Positions 42,301 to 48,885 of a stretch of DNA of 64,000 bases are shown piece by piece. Origin of the DNA: Sipunculus nudus (Eukaryota > Annelida > Sipuncula > Golfingiida > Sipunculidae); the NCBI GenBank assembly GCA_026874595.1, contig CM049308.1, positions 74,188,624-74,252,623 of the forward strand, written 5' to 3'. The position numbers and the translations under genes were made by a program. The notes beneath the pieces are model-generated. The model saw only the letters and a list, made by a program, of their open reading frames with translations. It searched no databases and was not told the DNA's origin. The number at the start of each line of letters is the position of its first letter. The stretch's first letter is position 1.

Positions 42301-44401
42301 TAGGAAGTAGGTATAAAGAGTGATTCCCGCAAACCCACCTTTAACGTTTAGTATCTACTTATTCCTCATACAAAACAATAAATTTTGAAGATATGTGTTG
42401 AAGCACGATAAGGGTTATTCATTAATTTATTACATAGATTTTACCATGCAAATTTTAAAGCACTGTCCTTTTAATTCATACTTGAAATGGGAAAGGTATG
42501 CAAGCGTCATATTTCCAAGTGGTTCAACTTATTTATGCAATATGTATTAATAAACATTGAAGTCCAACCTATTTCTGAAGACTGCCATAATCTTATTTTA
42601 CATTAAAGATAGGTTTGCTTAGAAAAGAATACATACGCAAAAACGCATATATGAAGAATAACAATGTGAGCATCTGTATTCCAGAAACAAAATACAATTA
42701 TATATTGGCATGCTGCTTGAATAATAACACACACGCTCTCTTACAGTTTGGAATTCCTGGGGGAGTTGGTCAGAGTGTTCAACCTCTTGTGGTTTAGGAA
42801 CAAGAAGGCGCTTTAGAAGCTGTTCACGTGACCCATGCAGTGGTACAGGCAGTCAGACCGTAGTATGCGACAGTTCTAACAACCAAGGATGTGTCCAACG
42901 TAAGTTCTTCCAACGTCTAAAATAGTCATTTTGAAATTAACTAGTTATTTTAATAACATGGTATGGGTTTTTTTGTATATGACAATATATATTGATGAAT
43001 TTAATCTGACGACATTATAAAATGTTATAAATATGATGTGGTGAGAAAGTCAAAAGTGCTGAGTTGGTCCCAATAAGTCTGCAAAAGTCTCTTTGTATAA
43101 CAAGCCAGGCCAGAAAAGGAATGAGTGGCTAAAAGATACTGAACTGATATTTGTCATGTGCATCAGAAATATAATAATATCACACAAACATGAAAAGAAA
43201 ATTATTATTGTTTTTTTCACAGAAACAAATTCATGGGAAGAATGGGGTCCTTGGGGCACGTGTAGTAAAACGTGCGGCTCAGGTTTACGATCTCGAACAC
43301 GAAAATGCAGTACCGTAAACTGTGTTGGACCGGGAGAACAGTTTGAACATTGTCCCGACAGGGCATGCGGTGAGTATTGATGAATTACACAATTCTTATA
43401 GTCATGCCTTTCAGTGAGATCGGTTTTCCTCACCGTTCCTTTTGACCGTCTTTTCATCAAAATAAAAATATTAATGAGAAAACTGCACTGAAAATATTAT
43501 TTTTCGGGAATTCCCGTTCCTCTCAGGGCAGAGCATTTATTTGAAACATCTTACCAGCCAAATCAAAGTGTTTGGTAAACAAACCAATCCATTCACAAAC
43601 TGGAATGGCAGTCAGTACAGCTTATACGTCTAAAGGAAATTATTCCTACTGGATTAAACCCTTTATCAGAATCAACGCCGAAATTTAATTGGATCAGCCT
43701 CTCCACAAGGTTTTTTTTTAATTGGTGTAGCAGTTGATACCAAACCCCTTTAAAAGAAAAACAGACCAACAAGCAAACATGGATGAATTCCATCATCTTC
43801 TTAGCGGAGGTAATAAGAAATCCTCACCGATTACGGCTGAAGAAATGTACTAGTTTTCATAGCCCTGCTATAGCTTTGGCATTTATTTTTGCTACTTAAA
43901 TGCGTCGAGTAAAACGTGATTCCATAAACCAACAGTCGTAACTCAGTGCGAGCTCTTGTCACTGAACAATCAGCCAGAGCCCCAACATAAGTTATATAAT
44001 CTGCCGCGAGATCGCAGTGCCTGTTCTTAGCGTTGCGTCAGCAAGAACAAGTTTGATGGTATGTCAGAATTAAGTCTTAGTAATTGCACCGACTGGGCAA
44101 GTCTGAAGTTTTCAGAACTGCCGTATATTCTGTATGACAGTGTTTTTACTAAAAGATTATTTATTAGCCACTTCCTTTCATAATTTGAATGATTGACAGC
44201 AATAATCAATTTTATTTTAATACACTTGGTCGCATAAGATGAAACGTTGTTTTAGATATAATAATGACTTTTAGATATATTCAGACAGGTTCGAACTGCG
44301 GGAACGCAGTTTGCAGAAGTTTTAGTGAATAATACAATCGTTAGATGAAGACCTGCAAGGATTATAATGTTATTTTGTCTAATACATATTTTTCAGGTTG
44401 A
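11282..44401 (+). CDS. secreted protein of 28 tandem thrombospondin type-1 repeats (whole gene, 30 coding exons)
   Basis: Spliced CDS assembled from 30 exons with GT-AG introns, 4,173 nt, about 1,390 residues. Residues 1 to about 27 are a signal peptide; the rest is 28 TSR domains of 47-54 residues joined with almost no linker. Every domain has six cysteines, a WxxW motif (12 have WxxWxxW) and Cxx(S/T)C. In the family these are the C-mannosylation and POFUT2 O-fucosylation sites, and the Arg ladder (RxRxRxC) stacks on the Trp residues. Exons 3-29 are all multiples of three with phase-1 introns on both sides. No transmembrane helix, GPI signal or other domain is present, so an extracellular matrix or haemolymph protein is likely. 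Properdin (six or seven TSRs) is the closest familiar design, but orthology is not implied and no activity can be read from sequence. Sequons occur only in TSR2 and TSR25. The start was chosen because exon 1 gives a good signal peptide and its phase-2 donor matches exon 2. Confidence 0.92.
11805..11929. repeat. (CT)n and (TA)n microsatellites in intron 1
   Basis: A CT run (about 11,805-11,833) and a TA run (about 11,869-11,929) lie just upstream of the exon 2 acceptor, separated from it by TTTGTTTTCATATTAAACAG. They generate low-complexity frames on both strands that are not genes. Confidence 0.95.
11948..12108 (+). CDS. TSR gene exon 2: TSR1
   Basis: Encodes [15 protein letters not shown], an RERLC step, and three further cysteines. 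Six cysteines in all, triple-Trp WxxWxxW. There are two possible acceptors six bases apart (AG at 11,946-11,947 and at 11,952-11,953), both in phase 2, so two residues may be optional. Donor GTAAGA, phase 1. Confidence 0.92.
14234..14386 (+). CDS. TSR gene exon 3: TSR2
   Basis: Encodes [19 protein letters not shown] and PNPPC, ending PSCYQ. Six cysteines. It carries a sequon (NMT), one of only two in the protein. Acceptor TTTGCAG, donor GTGAGT, phase 1 on both sides, 153 nt. Confidence 0.94.
14457..14480. repeat. (GT)n microsatellite in intron 3
   Basis: A TG run of about 24 bases downstream of exon 3, with no coding role. Confidence 0.9.
15371..15832. mobile_element. TTAA-flanked MITE, copy 2 (piggyBac-like)
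   Basis: A 462-base element inside intron 3 flanked by TTAA at 15,367-15,370 and 15,833-15,836. It aligns along its length with 8221-8679 (shared stretches include GGATGTGTGAACTTGTTTAT and CTTATCTGACTTGCTGCCAG). Its ends contain TCACCTACC and AGGTGATTGGACCCC. The copies are well diverged, so both insertions are old. Confidence 0.72.
16202..16345 (+). CDS. TSR gene exon 4: TSR3
   Basis: Encodes [29 protein letters not shown] and SPCP; six cysteines. The acceptor is a tandem TTTAGCAG (NAGNAG), so one extra alanine may be included in some transcripts. The donor is the weaker GTTAGA. Phase 1 on both sides, 144 nt. Confidence 0.93.
16570..16960. repeat. dispersed repeat fragment with TTCAAGGTCA motifs
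   Basis: Two diverged segments share a GACCTTG...ATCTTCAAGGTCAAA core (near 16,729 and 16,877). The stretch has no TSR exon or other domain and looks like part of an intronic repeat. Confidence 0.45.
17736..17876 (+). CDS. TSR gene exon 5: TSR4
   Basis: Encodes [18 protein letters not shown] and RYRYRTC, then GQGC, EQC and APCP. Triple-Trp motif and six cysteines; CPVTC replaces the usual CSxTC. Acceptor ATTCAG, donor GTAAAT immediately followed by a long TA tract. Phase 1 on both sides, 141 nt. Confidence 0.93.
17884..17951. repeat. (TA)n and (GATA)n microsatellite at a donor site
   Basis: The TA run begins about seven bases after the exon 5 donor and passes into GATA repeats. A length change here would sit next to the splice site. 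Confidence 0.95.
18493..18633 (+). CDS. TSR gene exon 6: TSR5
   Basis: Encodes [30 protein letters not shown] and GVCM. Six cysteines; the usual closing CP is CM here. Acceptor TTACAG, donor GTAAGA, phase 1 on both sides. Confidence 0.93.
19396..19539 (+). CDS. TSR gene exon 7: TSR6
   Basis: Encodes [28 protein letters not shown] and RACP. Six cysteines. The donor is GTGAGT at 19,540. The junction sequence GCTTGTCCTTGTGAGTACAG is the apparent seed of the minisatellite that follows. Reading through the donor meets a stop at 19,585-19,587. Confidence 0.93.
19567..20345. repeat. decayed minisatellite derived from the exon 7 donor junction
   Basis: About 16 degenerate copies of a unit near 50 bases follow exon 7. 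A typical copy reads AGCTCAGGCTTGTCCTAGTG then ACTACAGAAAAA. The shared core matches the last codons of exon 7 plus its donor (CTTGTCC, GTGAGTACAGAAAA). Copies near the exon keep TTGTCC and donor-like GT; distal ones drift to TTCTCCTTATGAATAC. An isolated further copy is at about 21,206. Confidence 0.75.
20540..20880. repeat. two-copy tandem repeat in intron 7
   Basis: Two diverged copies share GATTTTTGCATGCA-like sequence, a TTTCGTCAGTTCCTGCA or TTTCATCAGTTCCTGCA stretch, GCGCCAC and ATTTTTGAGACCTTCA. Minus-strand frames of about 60-110 residues here have no recognisable domain. Confidence 0.55.
21644..21784 (+). CDS. TSR gene exon 8: TSR7
   Basis: Encodes [31 protein letters not shown] and NPCK. 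Six cysteines. Acceptor TATTCAG, donor GTAAAA, phase 1 on both sides, 141 nt. Confidence 0.94.
22370..22513 (+). CDS. TSR gene exon 9: TSR8
   Basis: Encodes [28 protein letters not shown] and RNCP. Six cysteines. Acceptor TTTCCAG, donor GTGAGT, phase 1 on both sides, 144 nt. The next exon is 3.8 kb away. Confidence 0.94.
22567..22839 (-). mobile_element. tRNA-derived SINE, copy 1
   Basis: On the minus strand it contains a perfect pol III B box (GGTTCGAATCC, about 22,616-22,626) preceded by an A-box match TAGCGAAGCCG (about 22,658-22,668), with spacing like that in tRNA genes. The unit repeats directly at 22,840 with a 273-base period. Plus-strand frames through it are not genes. Confidence 0.6.
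22840..23114 (-). mobile_element. tRNA-derived SINE, copy 2
   Basis: A direct tandem copy of the preceding unit, starting TTTTGTTTCGAAGAC and ending near CGTCACGTTGGACGAG. The B box GGTTCGAATCC is intact on the minus strand; the A-box region (TAGCGAATCGG) carries a mismatch. Confidence 0.6.
23200..23251. repeat. mixed TA and (GT)n microsatellite
   Basis: Short TA repeats run into a GT run of about 28 bases within intron 9. Confidence 0.9.
23255..25735. other. long gene-free part of intron 9
   Basis: No TSR exon or domain-bearing frame is seen. It includes a (TA)n tract at about 25,173-25,217. Confidence 0.55.
25740..26047. repeat. dispersed repeat, copy 1 of a pair
   Basis: It aligns with 48,886-49,192. 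Shared stretches include GCAGATACAAAATATAC, AACGAATTAACGATCCTTGA and GGCATGTATTGCAT, and both copies end in opposed poly-G and poly-C tracts. Non-coding. The G/C-rich ends suggest a transposable element whose true ends I cannot fix. Confidence 0.7.
26289..26429 (+). CDS. TSR gene exon 10: TSR9
   Basis: Encodes [29 protein letters not shown] and QECI. Six cysteines; the Gly after CxxTC is Asp. Its protein is identical to exon 12 apart from the codon split at the junction. Acceptor TAACAG, donor GTAAAT, phase 1 on both sides. Confidence 0.94.
   Translation, partial: CYFPGVFGGSVRGPVMAGVREEQDSVRTVLVGQPYSRIENVAHRNV
27172..27229. repeat. (TA)n tract abutting a splice acceptor
   Basis: A TA run of nearly 60 bases ends four bases before exon 11 (…TATAATAG at the junction), where a pyrimidine tract would normally lie. 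The counterpart before exon 13 is alike. Confidence 0.95.
27234..27383 (+). CDS. TSR gene exon 11: TSR10
   Basis: Encodes [30 protein letters not shown] and RDCP. Six cysteines. Acceptor AATAG without a pyrimidine tract, donor GTGAGT. Differs from exon 13 at two silent positions. 150 nt, phase 1 on both sides. Confidence 0.93.
27987..28127 (+). CDS. TSR gene exon 12: TSR11
   Basis: Duplicate of exon 10: [17 protein letters not shown] through QECI. Four base differences from exon 10, each at a silent position (for example CTA to TTA, CTT to CTC). Acceptor TAACAG, donor GTAAAT, phase 1. Confidence 0.94.
   Translation, partial: CYSPGVFGDSVRGPVMAEVREEQDSVRTVLVGQPYSRIENVAHRNV
28807..28868. repeat. 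(TA)n tract abutting the exon 13 acceptor
   Basis: The TA run of about 62 bases merges directly into the acceptor TATATAG, so the AG itself interrupts the repeat. Confidence 0.95.
28870..29019 (+). CDS. TSR gene exon 13: TSR12
   Basis: Duplicate of exon 11: [18 protein letters not shown] through RDCP. Two silent differences from exon 11 (ACG to ACA, CTT to CTA). Donor GTGAGT, phase 1, 150 nt. Confidence 0.93.
29617..29757 (+). CDS. TSR gene exon 14: TSR13
   Basis: Encodes [31 protein letters not shown] and ANCP. Triple-Trp motif and six cysteines. Acceptor CCACAG, donor GTGAGT, phase 1, 141 nt. Confidence 0.95.
30252..30395 (+). CDS. TSR gene exon 15: TSR14
   Basis: Encodes [30 protein letters not shown] and RECP. 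Triple-Trp motif and six cysteines. Acceptor TTAAG preceded by CCCCTG, donor GTGAGT, phase 1. Confidence 0.93.
30838..30981 (+). CDS. TSR gene exon 16: TSR15
   Basis: Encodes [30 protein letters not shown] and QACP. Six cysteines. Acceptor CTGTAG, donor GTAAGA, phase 1, 144 nt. Confidence 0.94.
31820..31963 (+). CDS. TSR gene exon 17: TSR16
   Basis: Encodes [29 protein letters not shown] and RACP. Six cysteines; two extra residues lie between the last Trp and the first Cys compared with its neighbours. Acceptor TTACAG, donor GTGAGA, phase 1. Confidence 0.93.
32233..32477. repeat. two (TA)n microsatellites in intron 17
   Basis: TA runs at about 32,233-32,283 (interrupted by a CAC) and 32,428-32,477. 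The TYR/ILE-repeat frame across them is an artefact. Confidence 0.95.
32634..32774 (+). CDS. TSR gene exon 18: TSR17
   Basis: Encodes [30 protein letters not shown] and DPCP. Six cysteines; serine in the O-fucose position (CSRSC). Acceptor TTTTTTAG, donor GTGAGT, phase 1, 141 nt. Confidence 0.94.
33349..33492 (+). CDS. TSR gene exon 19: TSR18
   Basis: Encodes [32 protein letters not shown] and GLCP. Triple-Trp and six cysteines. It is the nearest relative of exon 20 (shared LYGTTC). Acceptor GACAG, donor GTGAGC, phase 1. Confidence 0.95.
33853..33996 (+). CDS. TSR gene exon 20: TSR19
   Basis: Encodes [32 protein letters not shown] and RPCA. Triple-Trp and six cysteines. Sister of exon 19 and only 360 bases away, suggesting an older single-exon duplication. 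Acceptor ATCACAG, donor GTACGT, phase 1. Confidence 0.95.
34000..36290. other. gene-free part of intron 20
   Basis: A 2.4-kb intron without a further TSR exon. It holds a poly-G tract near 34,135 and two short segments that resemble each other (GGTACCAATGCCCGTTCTGG near 35,078 and CCAATACCCGTTTCGACC near 35,831), probably repeat remnants. Confidence 0.5.
36295..36340. repeat. (TA)n microsatellite upstream of exon 21
   Basis: A TA run of about 46 bases some 85 bases before the acceptor. Confidence 0.95.
36426..36572 (+). CDS. TSR gene exon 21: TSR20
   Basis: Encodes [29 protein letters not shown] and TSCP. Triple-Trp and six cysteines; CPVTC like TSR4. Acceptor GTTCAG, donor GTGAGT, phase 1, 147 nt. 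Confidence 0.95.
36597..36660. mobile_element. end fragment of a GGGGCGGATTC-type element
   Basis: GGGGCGGATTCGGGGGG followed by a poly-G tract resembles the ends near 30,013 and 40,072. This terminal signature is common on animal hAT-like MITEs. Only one end is evident here. Confidence 0.35.
37853..37993 (+). CDS. TSR gene exon 22: TSR21
   Basis: Encodes [29 protein letters not shown] and RNCP. Six cysteines; Asp follows CxxTC as in TSR9. The acceptor used must be CTTTTAG at 37,852, because the next AG (TTTCAG, six bases on plus one out of phase for the reading frame) would give the wrong phase. Donor GTAAGA. Confidence 0.92.
38241..38384 (+). CDS. TSR gene exon 23: TSR22
   Basis: Encodes [30 protein letters not shown] and NECP. 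Triple-Trp and six cysteines. Acceptor GAGCAG, donor GTAAGC, phase 1. The intron before it is only 247 bases, the shortest in the gene. Confidence 0.94.
38987..39133 (+). CDS. TSR gene exon 24: TSR23
   Basis: Encodes [30 protein letters not shown] and QSCII. Triple-Trp and six cysteines; Asn replaces Gly after CxxTC. Acceptor CCGCAG, donor GTACGT, phase 1, 147 nt. Confidence 0.94.
   Translation, partial: AGLRGAHGVHAPRPVTAERERGHVLVSTRPTVQGVTVRVRTVIYRAVL
40068..40100. mobile_element. end fragment of a CAGTGGCGGATCCAG element
   Basis: CAGTGGCGGATCCAGAAATT matches the end signature of animal hAT-like MITEs. A matching opposite end nearby was not found. Confidence 0.35.
40420..40563 (+). CDS. 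TSR gene exon 25: TSR24
   Basis: Encodes [30 protein letters not shown] and AHCQ. Six cysteines. Very like exon 26 ([28 protein letters not shown]). Acceptor TCAAAG, donor GTACGC, phase 1. Confidence 0.94.
40907..41056 (+). CDS. TSR gene exon 26: TSR25
   Basis: Encodes [29 protein letters not shown] and AHCD. Six cysteines and a sequon (NGT). Sister of exon 25 with several amino-acid changes, so this duplication is older than that of exons 10-13. Acceptor ACCAG, donor GTAAGG. Confidence 0.94.
41060..42140. other. gene-free intron 26
   Basis: About 1.1 kb of AT-rich intron without a recognisable exon or bounded repeat. Confidence 0.5.
42145..42306 (+). CDS. TSR gene exon 27: TSR26
   Basis: Encodes [31 protein letters not shown] and RQC, then SAVG. 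Triple-Trp and six cysteines; the longest TSR exon at 162 nt. The phase-1 donor is the unusual GTAGGT; a nearby GTATAA is out of phase. Acceptor CTTCAG. Confidence 0.9.
42747..42899 (+). CDS. TSR gene exon 28: TSR27
   Basis: Encodes [29 protein letters not shown] and a longer loop SSNNQGC. Triple-Trp and six cysteines. Acceptor TTACAG, donor GTAAGT, phase 1, 153 nt. Confidence 0.93.
43223..43369 (+). CDS. TSR gene exon 29: TSR28 (last domain)
   Basis: Encodes [29 protein letters not shown] and RAC. Triple-Trp and six cysteines. Acceptor TTTCACAG, donor GTGAGT. Its last base begins the final glycine codon, completed in exon 30. Confidence 0.93.
44397..44401 (+). CDS. TSR gene exon 30: final codon and stop
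   Basis: After acceptor TTTTTCAG the exon reads GT TGA. The GT completes a glycine codon with the last base of exon 29 and TGA stops translation at once. The phase fit and the strong acceptor support this as the terminal exon. The 3' UTR continues downstream. Confidence 0.78.
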
Positions 44402-45143
44402 GAAGTTCTTAAGGACTGGACAGAAAGACCTTGCATGTACATAATAGTGAATTCTGCCGCGCTGTGCCTTGGAGATATTGAAAAACACCCAATATTCATC
44501 GTTTTCATTATATTTTGGCATATTTATTTTTGACACAAACAATATTAATATTAGAATATATTAATATTAGAAAATGCATGCCATGAACATTTCTTTTATA
44601 TTTTATAACAAAATAAGTTCCAGGGTTACTTATGCAATCTTTTCGTGAATAATACTTAAATTTATGGCTAGCGTTGTCAGTTCTTTTTAATTGGCAGTAG
44701 TAAATGTAAAACTAAGTCTAATTATAGGCGTGGGATTTTTTTTTTTTTTTTTTTTTGCATTTAAAGTTCTATGGTTGTTTCAAAATGTAACTAAAGTGGT
44801 GGATGATCATGCATATTTGGTTCAGATTTAATTAAAAGGGATTATTACTCAGTGTTCATTATACAAGTTTGCTGATTTCTTTTATTCTTTCTTGTATGTG
44901 TTGATGGTGCTGCACAATCCCATGTACAATCTTCATGAGTAAAAACCATTATTTCTTCCAACAGAGATCTTCGTCTTTATAACCAACCGATAAGAAGGAA
45001 AGCTATCACCTTCAAAGCCAATATGGCATTATGTTACTTGCAGCTTGGTTACACGTTGGTAGTATTATATATCTCTCCCTTCATCGGGCACTTGTAAAAG
45101 TTGTCTCGTGTATATTACCAATTAAACTTTGACTTTAAAACAA
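44402..45143 (+). other. probable 3' UTR of the TSR gene
   Basis: AT-rich and non-coding. It ends near a poly(A) signal variant ATTAAA at 45,121-45,126 with a GT/T-rich stretch about 20-35 bases later. An alternative AATAAA lies at 45,373-45,378. Confidence 0.5.
45121..45126 (+). terminator. candidate polyadenylation signal ATTAAA
   Basis: ATTAAA, the commonest variant signal, followed by GTAGTTTTTTGTTTATG. First reasonable signal after the stop codon. Confidence 0.45.
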
Positions 45144-45149
45144 AGTAGT

Positions 45150-46890
45150 TTTTTGTTTATGAATGCTACATTTATCATGGACGGACGTCACAAAATCGGT
45201 CATGGTAGGTTTTGTGACGTATAATGTACCACTACATTCCAATTTGTAAGAGTTTTGCAACTGTTTACTTGATATGATTGTAAAACCAAATTGTTTTCCC
45301 TAGACTGCATGTTATGAAATCGGATTAATATGTGTGACCATCTTGGCATGTATCGCTTAAAATTATCTAAAAAATAAACATTTTAATCAGTCTCAGGCCA
45401 CAAGAGGGAAGACTACACAAATGGCCCGGTCTGTCCGCCAACCGTCTCGTCCGTCGTTAAATACTACGAGATACCTAACCAAAGAAAACCTGCAACCAAC
45501 CTCATCCTTGTTTTAGACATATAGTTCACAGACTGGCATGTGGCTGTCACCTACCTGTGGCGTCACCTGTATCGAATGCCGTCCTATGATTGAAAATGGT
45601 TTTTCCATATTCCTTCACATATGTCAGTAAATATGATCACTTAAGTTTGTATATATAAAGAGAGACACCAAAGTTCATAGTAAGTCCTTCCAAAGAACAC
45701 TAAAATGAGCCAACGACAAATTCCAAAACGATTACTGTACACTCGTATAATAATACACAAAGCATTTGGGTTAAAGTGGCAACACCTGTCTCGTACAAAT
45801 ATTAAAAATATCCTAAATTTAAGGATTCAACAAGGTTTTAAGAGTTACAGGATTTGTTCGACATGCATTAAGCATATCTCGTATAAATATCAGGCGAGCT
45901 ATCTTCAGAATTTGTTTTGTAACCGGGATTCAAACAGACATATGAACATTATGTTGTACATATTGATTTATTGAAAACCACTTGTTTACACACAGACAGA
46001 GTTTAAAAAACACAATTAGAACACGCCACCATTCAGTTCAATTTGAAAATATAATTTTAGTGTGAGTATAAACTACAAACATGCTGTTCATAATGTGAAT
46101 TTTGATGTGTCTGGGCAAATGTGTTAATGAAACAAGCATAATGACATTGATATAGGCTTAAATGAGGCAGGTTCTCAGCATTTTCCGATTAATTGTAAAC
46201 GATTTTTTTTCTGCAGTCTTCAGTACTTACAAAAGCCTTGTTACAATCTATGACTGTTACCCAATTTCAGGTTTCCGAGTTTCAGGTTCTCTCATCAAAA
46301 CCAGTCTTGATATCATGTCATAAATTTCCTTGTCGCTCTGCATTTGAGTTCAGCATTCGTTGTCGACTTAACTTATAACAATGCAAAACTAGTTATGAAT
46401 AAATAACTTACATTTTATTCGTATTCTTTTAAATAGATGATATAGTGATATGAAAAGTATATGGTCAGAAAATGGTTGTCGAAGTTTCCCTTAAACGCAG
46501 ACACCCGTTTACATTCAAAATATCAAGAGGAAATGTGAATGTATTATTGTGCGGAAAACATATAAAATTCAAACCCGTACATTGAGATAGGTAGACGATG
46601 TTACTCGCAAGTGATAAGCACAATAGCAATACAAATGCAACAAGCAAATCAGTGGAATTTAAGTCCTCCGCTTGTTGTCTTTCATGCTTACCTAATCAAT
46701 ATGTTTCAACTTTGATGTTTAGGTTCTGAAACAGGAACTAAATTTAAATTTTTGTATGCATGAGAGTAATCACTGACCCAAATTTTAATGAAATCGGATA
46801 ATATTTAGGAAAGTTATCGCACGGAAACGAAAATCAAACGGACGGACAGATTATGGGGTGACCCCTGTTGGAGATAACTTACACTATCTT
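45150..46890. other. intergenic, no gene seen
   Basis: No domain-bearing frame or bounded repeat was found. A plus-strand frame of about 89 residues near 45,705 has no recognisable feature. Confidence 0.45.
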
Positions 46891-46899
46891 AGTACCTGT

Positions 46900-47425
46900 A
46901 ATATATATATATATATATATATATAATACTTATAAAAGAAATTCGGTCCACTTTTTGTTCGCAATGTTCTCTGAAACCGCTTTGCGTACGATGCTGCGCG
47001 ATACCTCATTTTTTTTGTGTACACAGCATAATGAGTGAGGTTTGCGTTTTATTATGATCTGCATGGAGGATTCCATCGAACACAGCCGAACTACCTTCGG
47101 CAAAGATCGGATTGCCTGTGTGGTCCAATGCAGCGCAGGACTAAGAACTAATGTGCAAATGAATAACCCATGCTTTCAGTGAGGGATTTTGGCCTGACAT
47201 TTGACCCAGGATCACGTGCGTGGTCAGTAAATGTGATAAACACATGACTTTCTTTTTATGAAAAGGAGGGCTTCATCCTGTAGAATCCGTGACCGGTTTC
47301 GGTACTGGAATTTTTGCTTTGTTGTTTAGACCCTGGTGCATGCTAGGAGCATGAAAGTCATGTACACATGTAATAAAGTTGTTGAAGTCCAGAACTCTTT
47401 TTGTTTCTTGATCATGGCCAGCACA
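46900..47425 (+). mobile_element. LTR remnant (3' part) of a second LTR retrotransposon
   Basis: An LTR appears to end at CAGCACA (about 47,425), directly before TGGCGACGG at 47,428, which fits a primer binding site start. An AATAAA lies at 47,372-47,377 as expected within R. The 5' limit is not defined; a (TA)n run at about 46,900-46,924 precedes it. No matching 3' LTR is seen in the window. Confidence 0.5.
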
Positions 47426-48050
47426 TTTGGCGACGGAACGGAATTTCCGATACAGTGGAAACAGACCAAGAACAATGTTGCAACTCAGCGGTAAGCCTAC
47501 TTAGTTAGCCTCCCAATGAGGCTTATGAGCACTCTATTTAAAATATTGGTGTGCGAGTGAGGACACAGAAATTTAGATAAATCAGATAATAAGCTTAAAA
47601 TAAACAAACGTGGGTCTTTCTGGGTGTGTGAACCATCTCTGATAAGAGAAAACGAGAAAATTTGCAGGTGGCTACTAGCCCCGCTTGGAACCATTGTTTT
47701 GCATGCACTTTCTGTTTTATTCACTAGATGGCACTATTTTAGGGACCAGGCAGTAAATCTTATGCTTAGAATTAAGTTGGATTTCCATGATGAATGAGCC
47801 TGAAACTTAACAGCCAATCAGAGGAAGGATTTTGAAAACTGGCTTCTCCCTGTGTCTCCTTGACCCGAAAGCAACATGTCATATTTGTTTATTGCTTCTT
47901 ATCTTTGCACCTGGACTATGTTTCATTTTTTTATTTGAGCAAGAAAACAAGTAAGAATTCGTAGTTAAGAGTATGTTAGCTAGATTATGTTTGGTAATTT
48001 GACCAAAGGAGGGACATTTAGTATTATCAGACAGGGCAACACAAGAATGC

Positions 48051-48242
48051 ATGCAGTGCTCTTCGTCTTTGTATTATAGAGAAGGACACTGTCTACTCAG
48101 CGGTCTGCCCAGAATATCAGCGTTCGACGCGGTCGGAGGACCAGCCACCTTGGCACAAAGATGGCAGCGATGGGTCACTGAGTTGAAACTATACGATGCT
48201 GCGACTAGGGTGTACTGTACTTTTTTAGAAATCGTAACTTGA
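48051..48242 (+). pseudogene. gag: Ty3/Gypsy-type gag fragment
   Basis: One short frame contains ISAFDAVGGPATLAQRWQRW followed by VTELKLYDAATRV, which resembles the N-terminal part of Gypsy-type Gag proteins in invertebrates (a FD..G.P...xxRWxRW signature). It lies about 0.6 kb after the LTR/primer-site-like junction at 47.43 kb. The frame closes at 48,240 and nothing else of the element is recognised, so this is a decayed remnant. The family call rests on my recognition of the motif only. Confidence 0.55.
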
Positions 48243-48885
48243 GAAGTAAATTATACAGGGAAACTGAGTTGACGCTAAGCAAGCTTTTTGAAATAGTGGA
48301 ATCAAATTATGACCAACAAGCCCTGATACTGTTGTACAATCATCAGAAATCTGTTAATTTTCTGAATCGTATGCATAGCAATCAGGAATTCATTTTTTTA
48401 ATACACCATAGAAATTTTTAGCTACTAATTTCATACATTTAAATGCTACTAACCTGAAAATTACCAGACCTTTTAGCACAAGCCTTCATGACAACTCGAA
48501 AGCTTGCCCTAGGAATGCCCGACGTAGTAACTTAATTTATGCAACTGAATTCCATATATCGACATTGTAATGTAATTGTTAGATACATGTTAACTAAATA
48601 ACTCATTATCAGGTCTCGAGGGAAGAAACATGAACAAATGTGACCACATTAGTAAACCGGTCCATTAGGAAAGCGCGTAGTAGGGGTTGAGGACTAGGTA
48701 AGCGGGGAAAGTGACAGTAAAGATAATTTCTGAAATATTGTTTGTACTTTGCTTTGAACGTACTTTGTCCTAAACGTGGAGGCACCGGGTGAGTCGGAAG
48801 ACTAACATGGAGATATATATATATCTCCCATCCCGTGCTTTGAAAGGGGGCGGTTAGGCAACACATGAAATTTTTAACATCTTTA

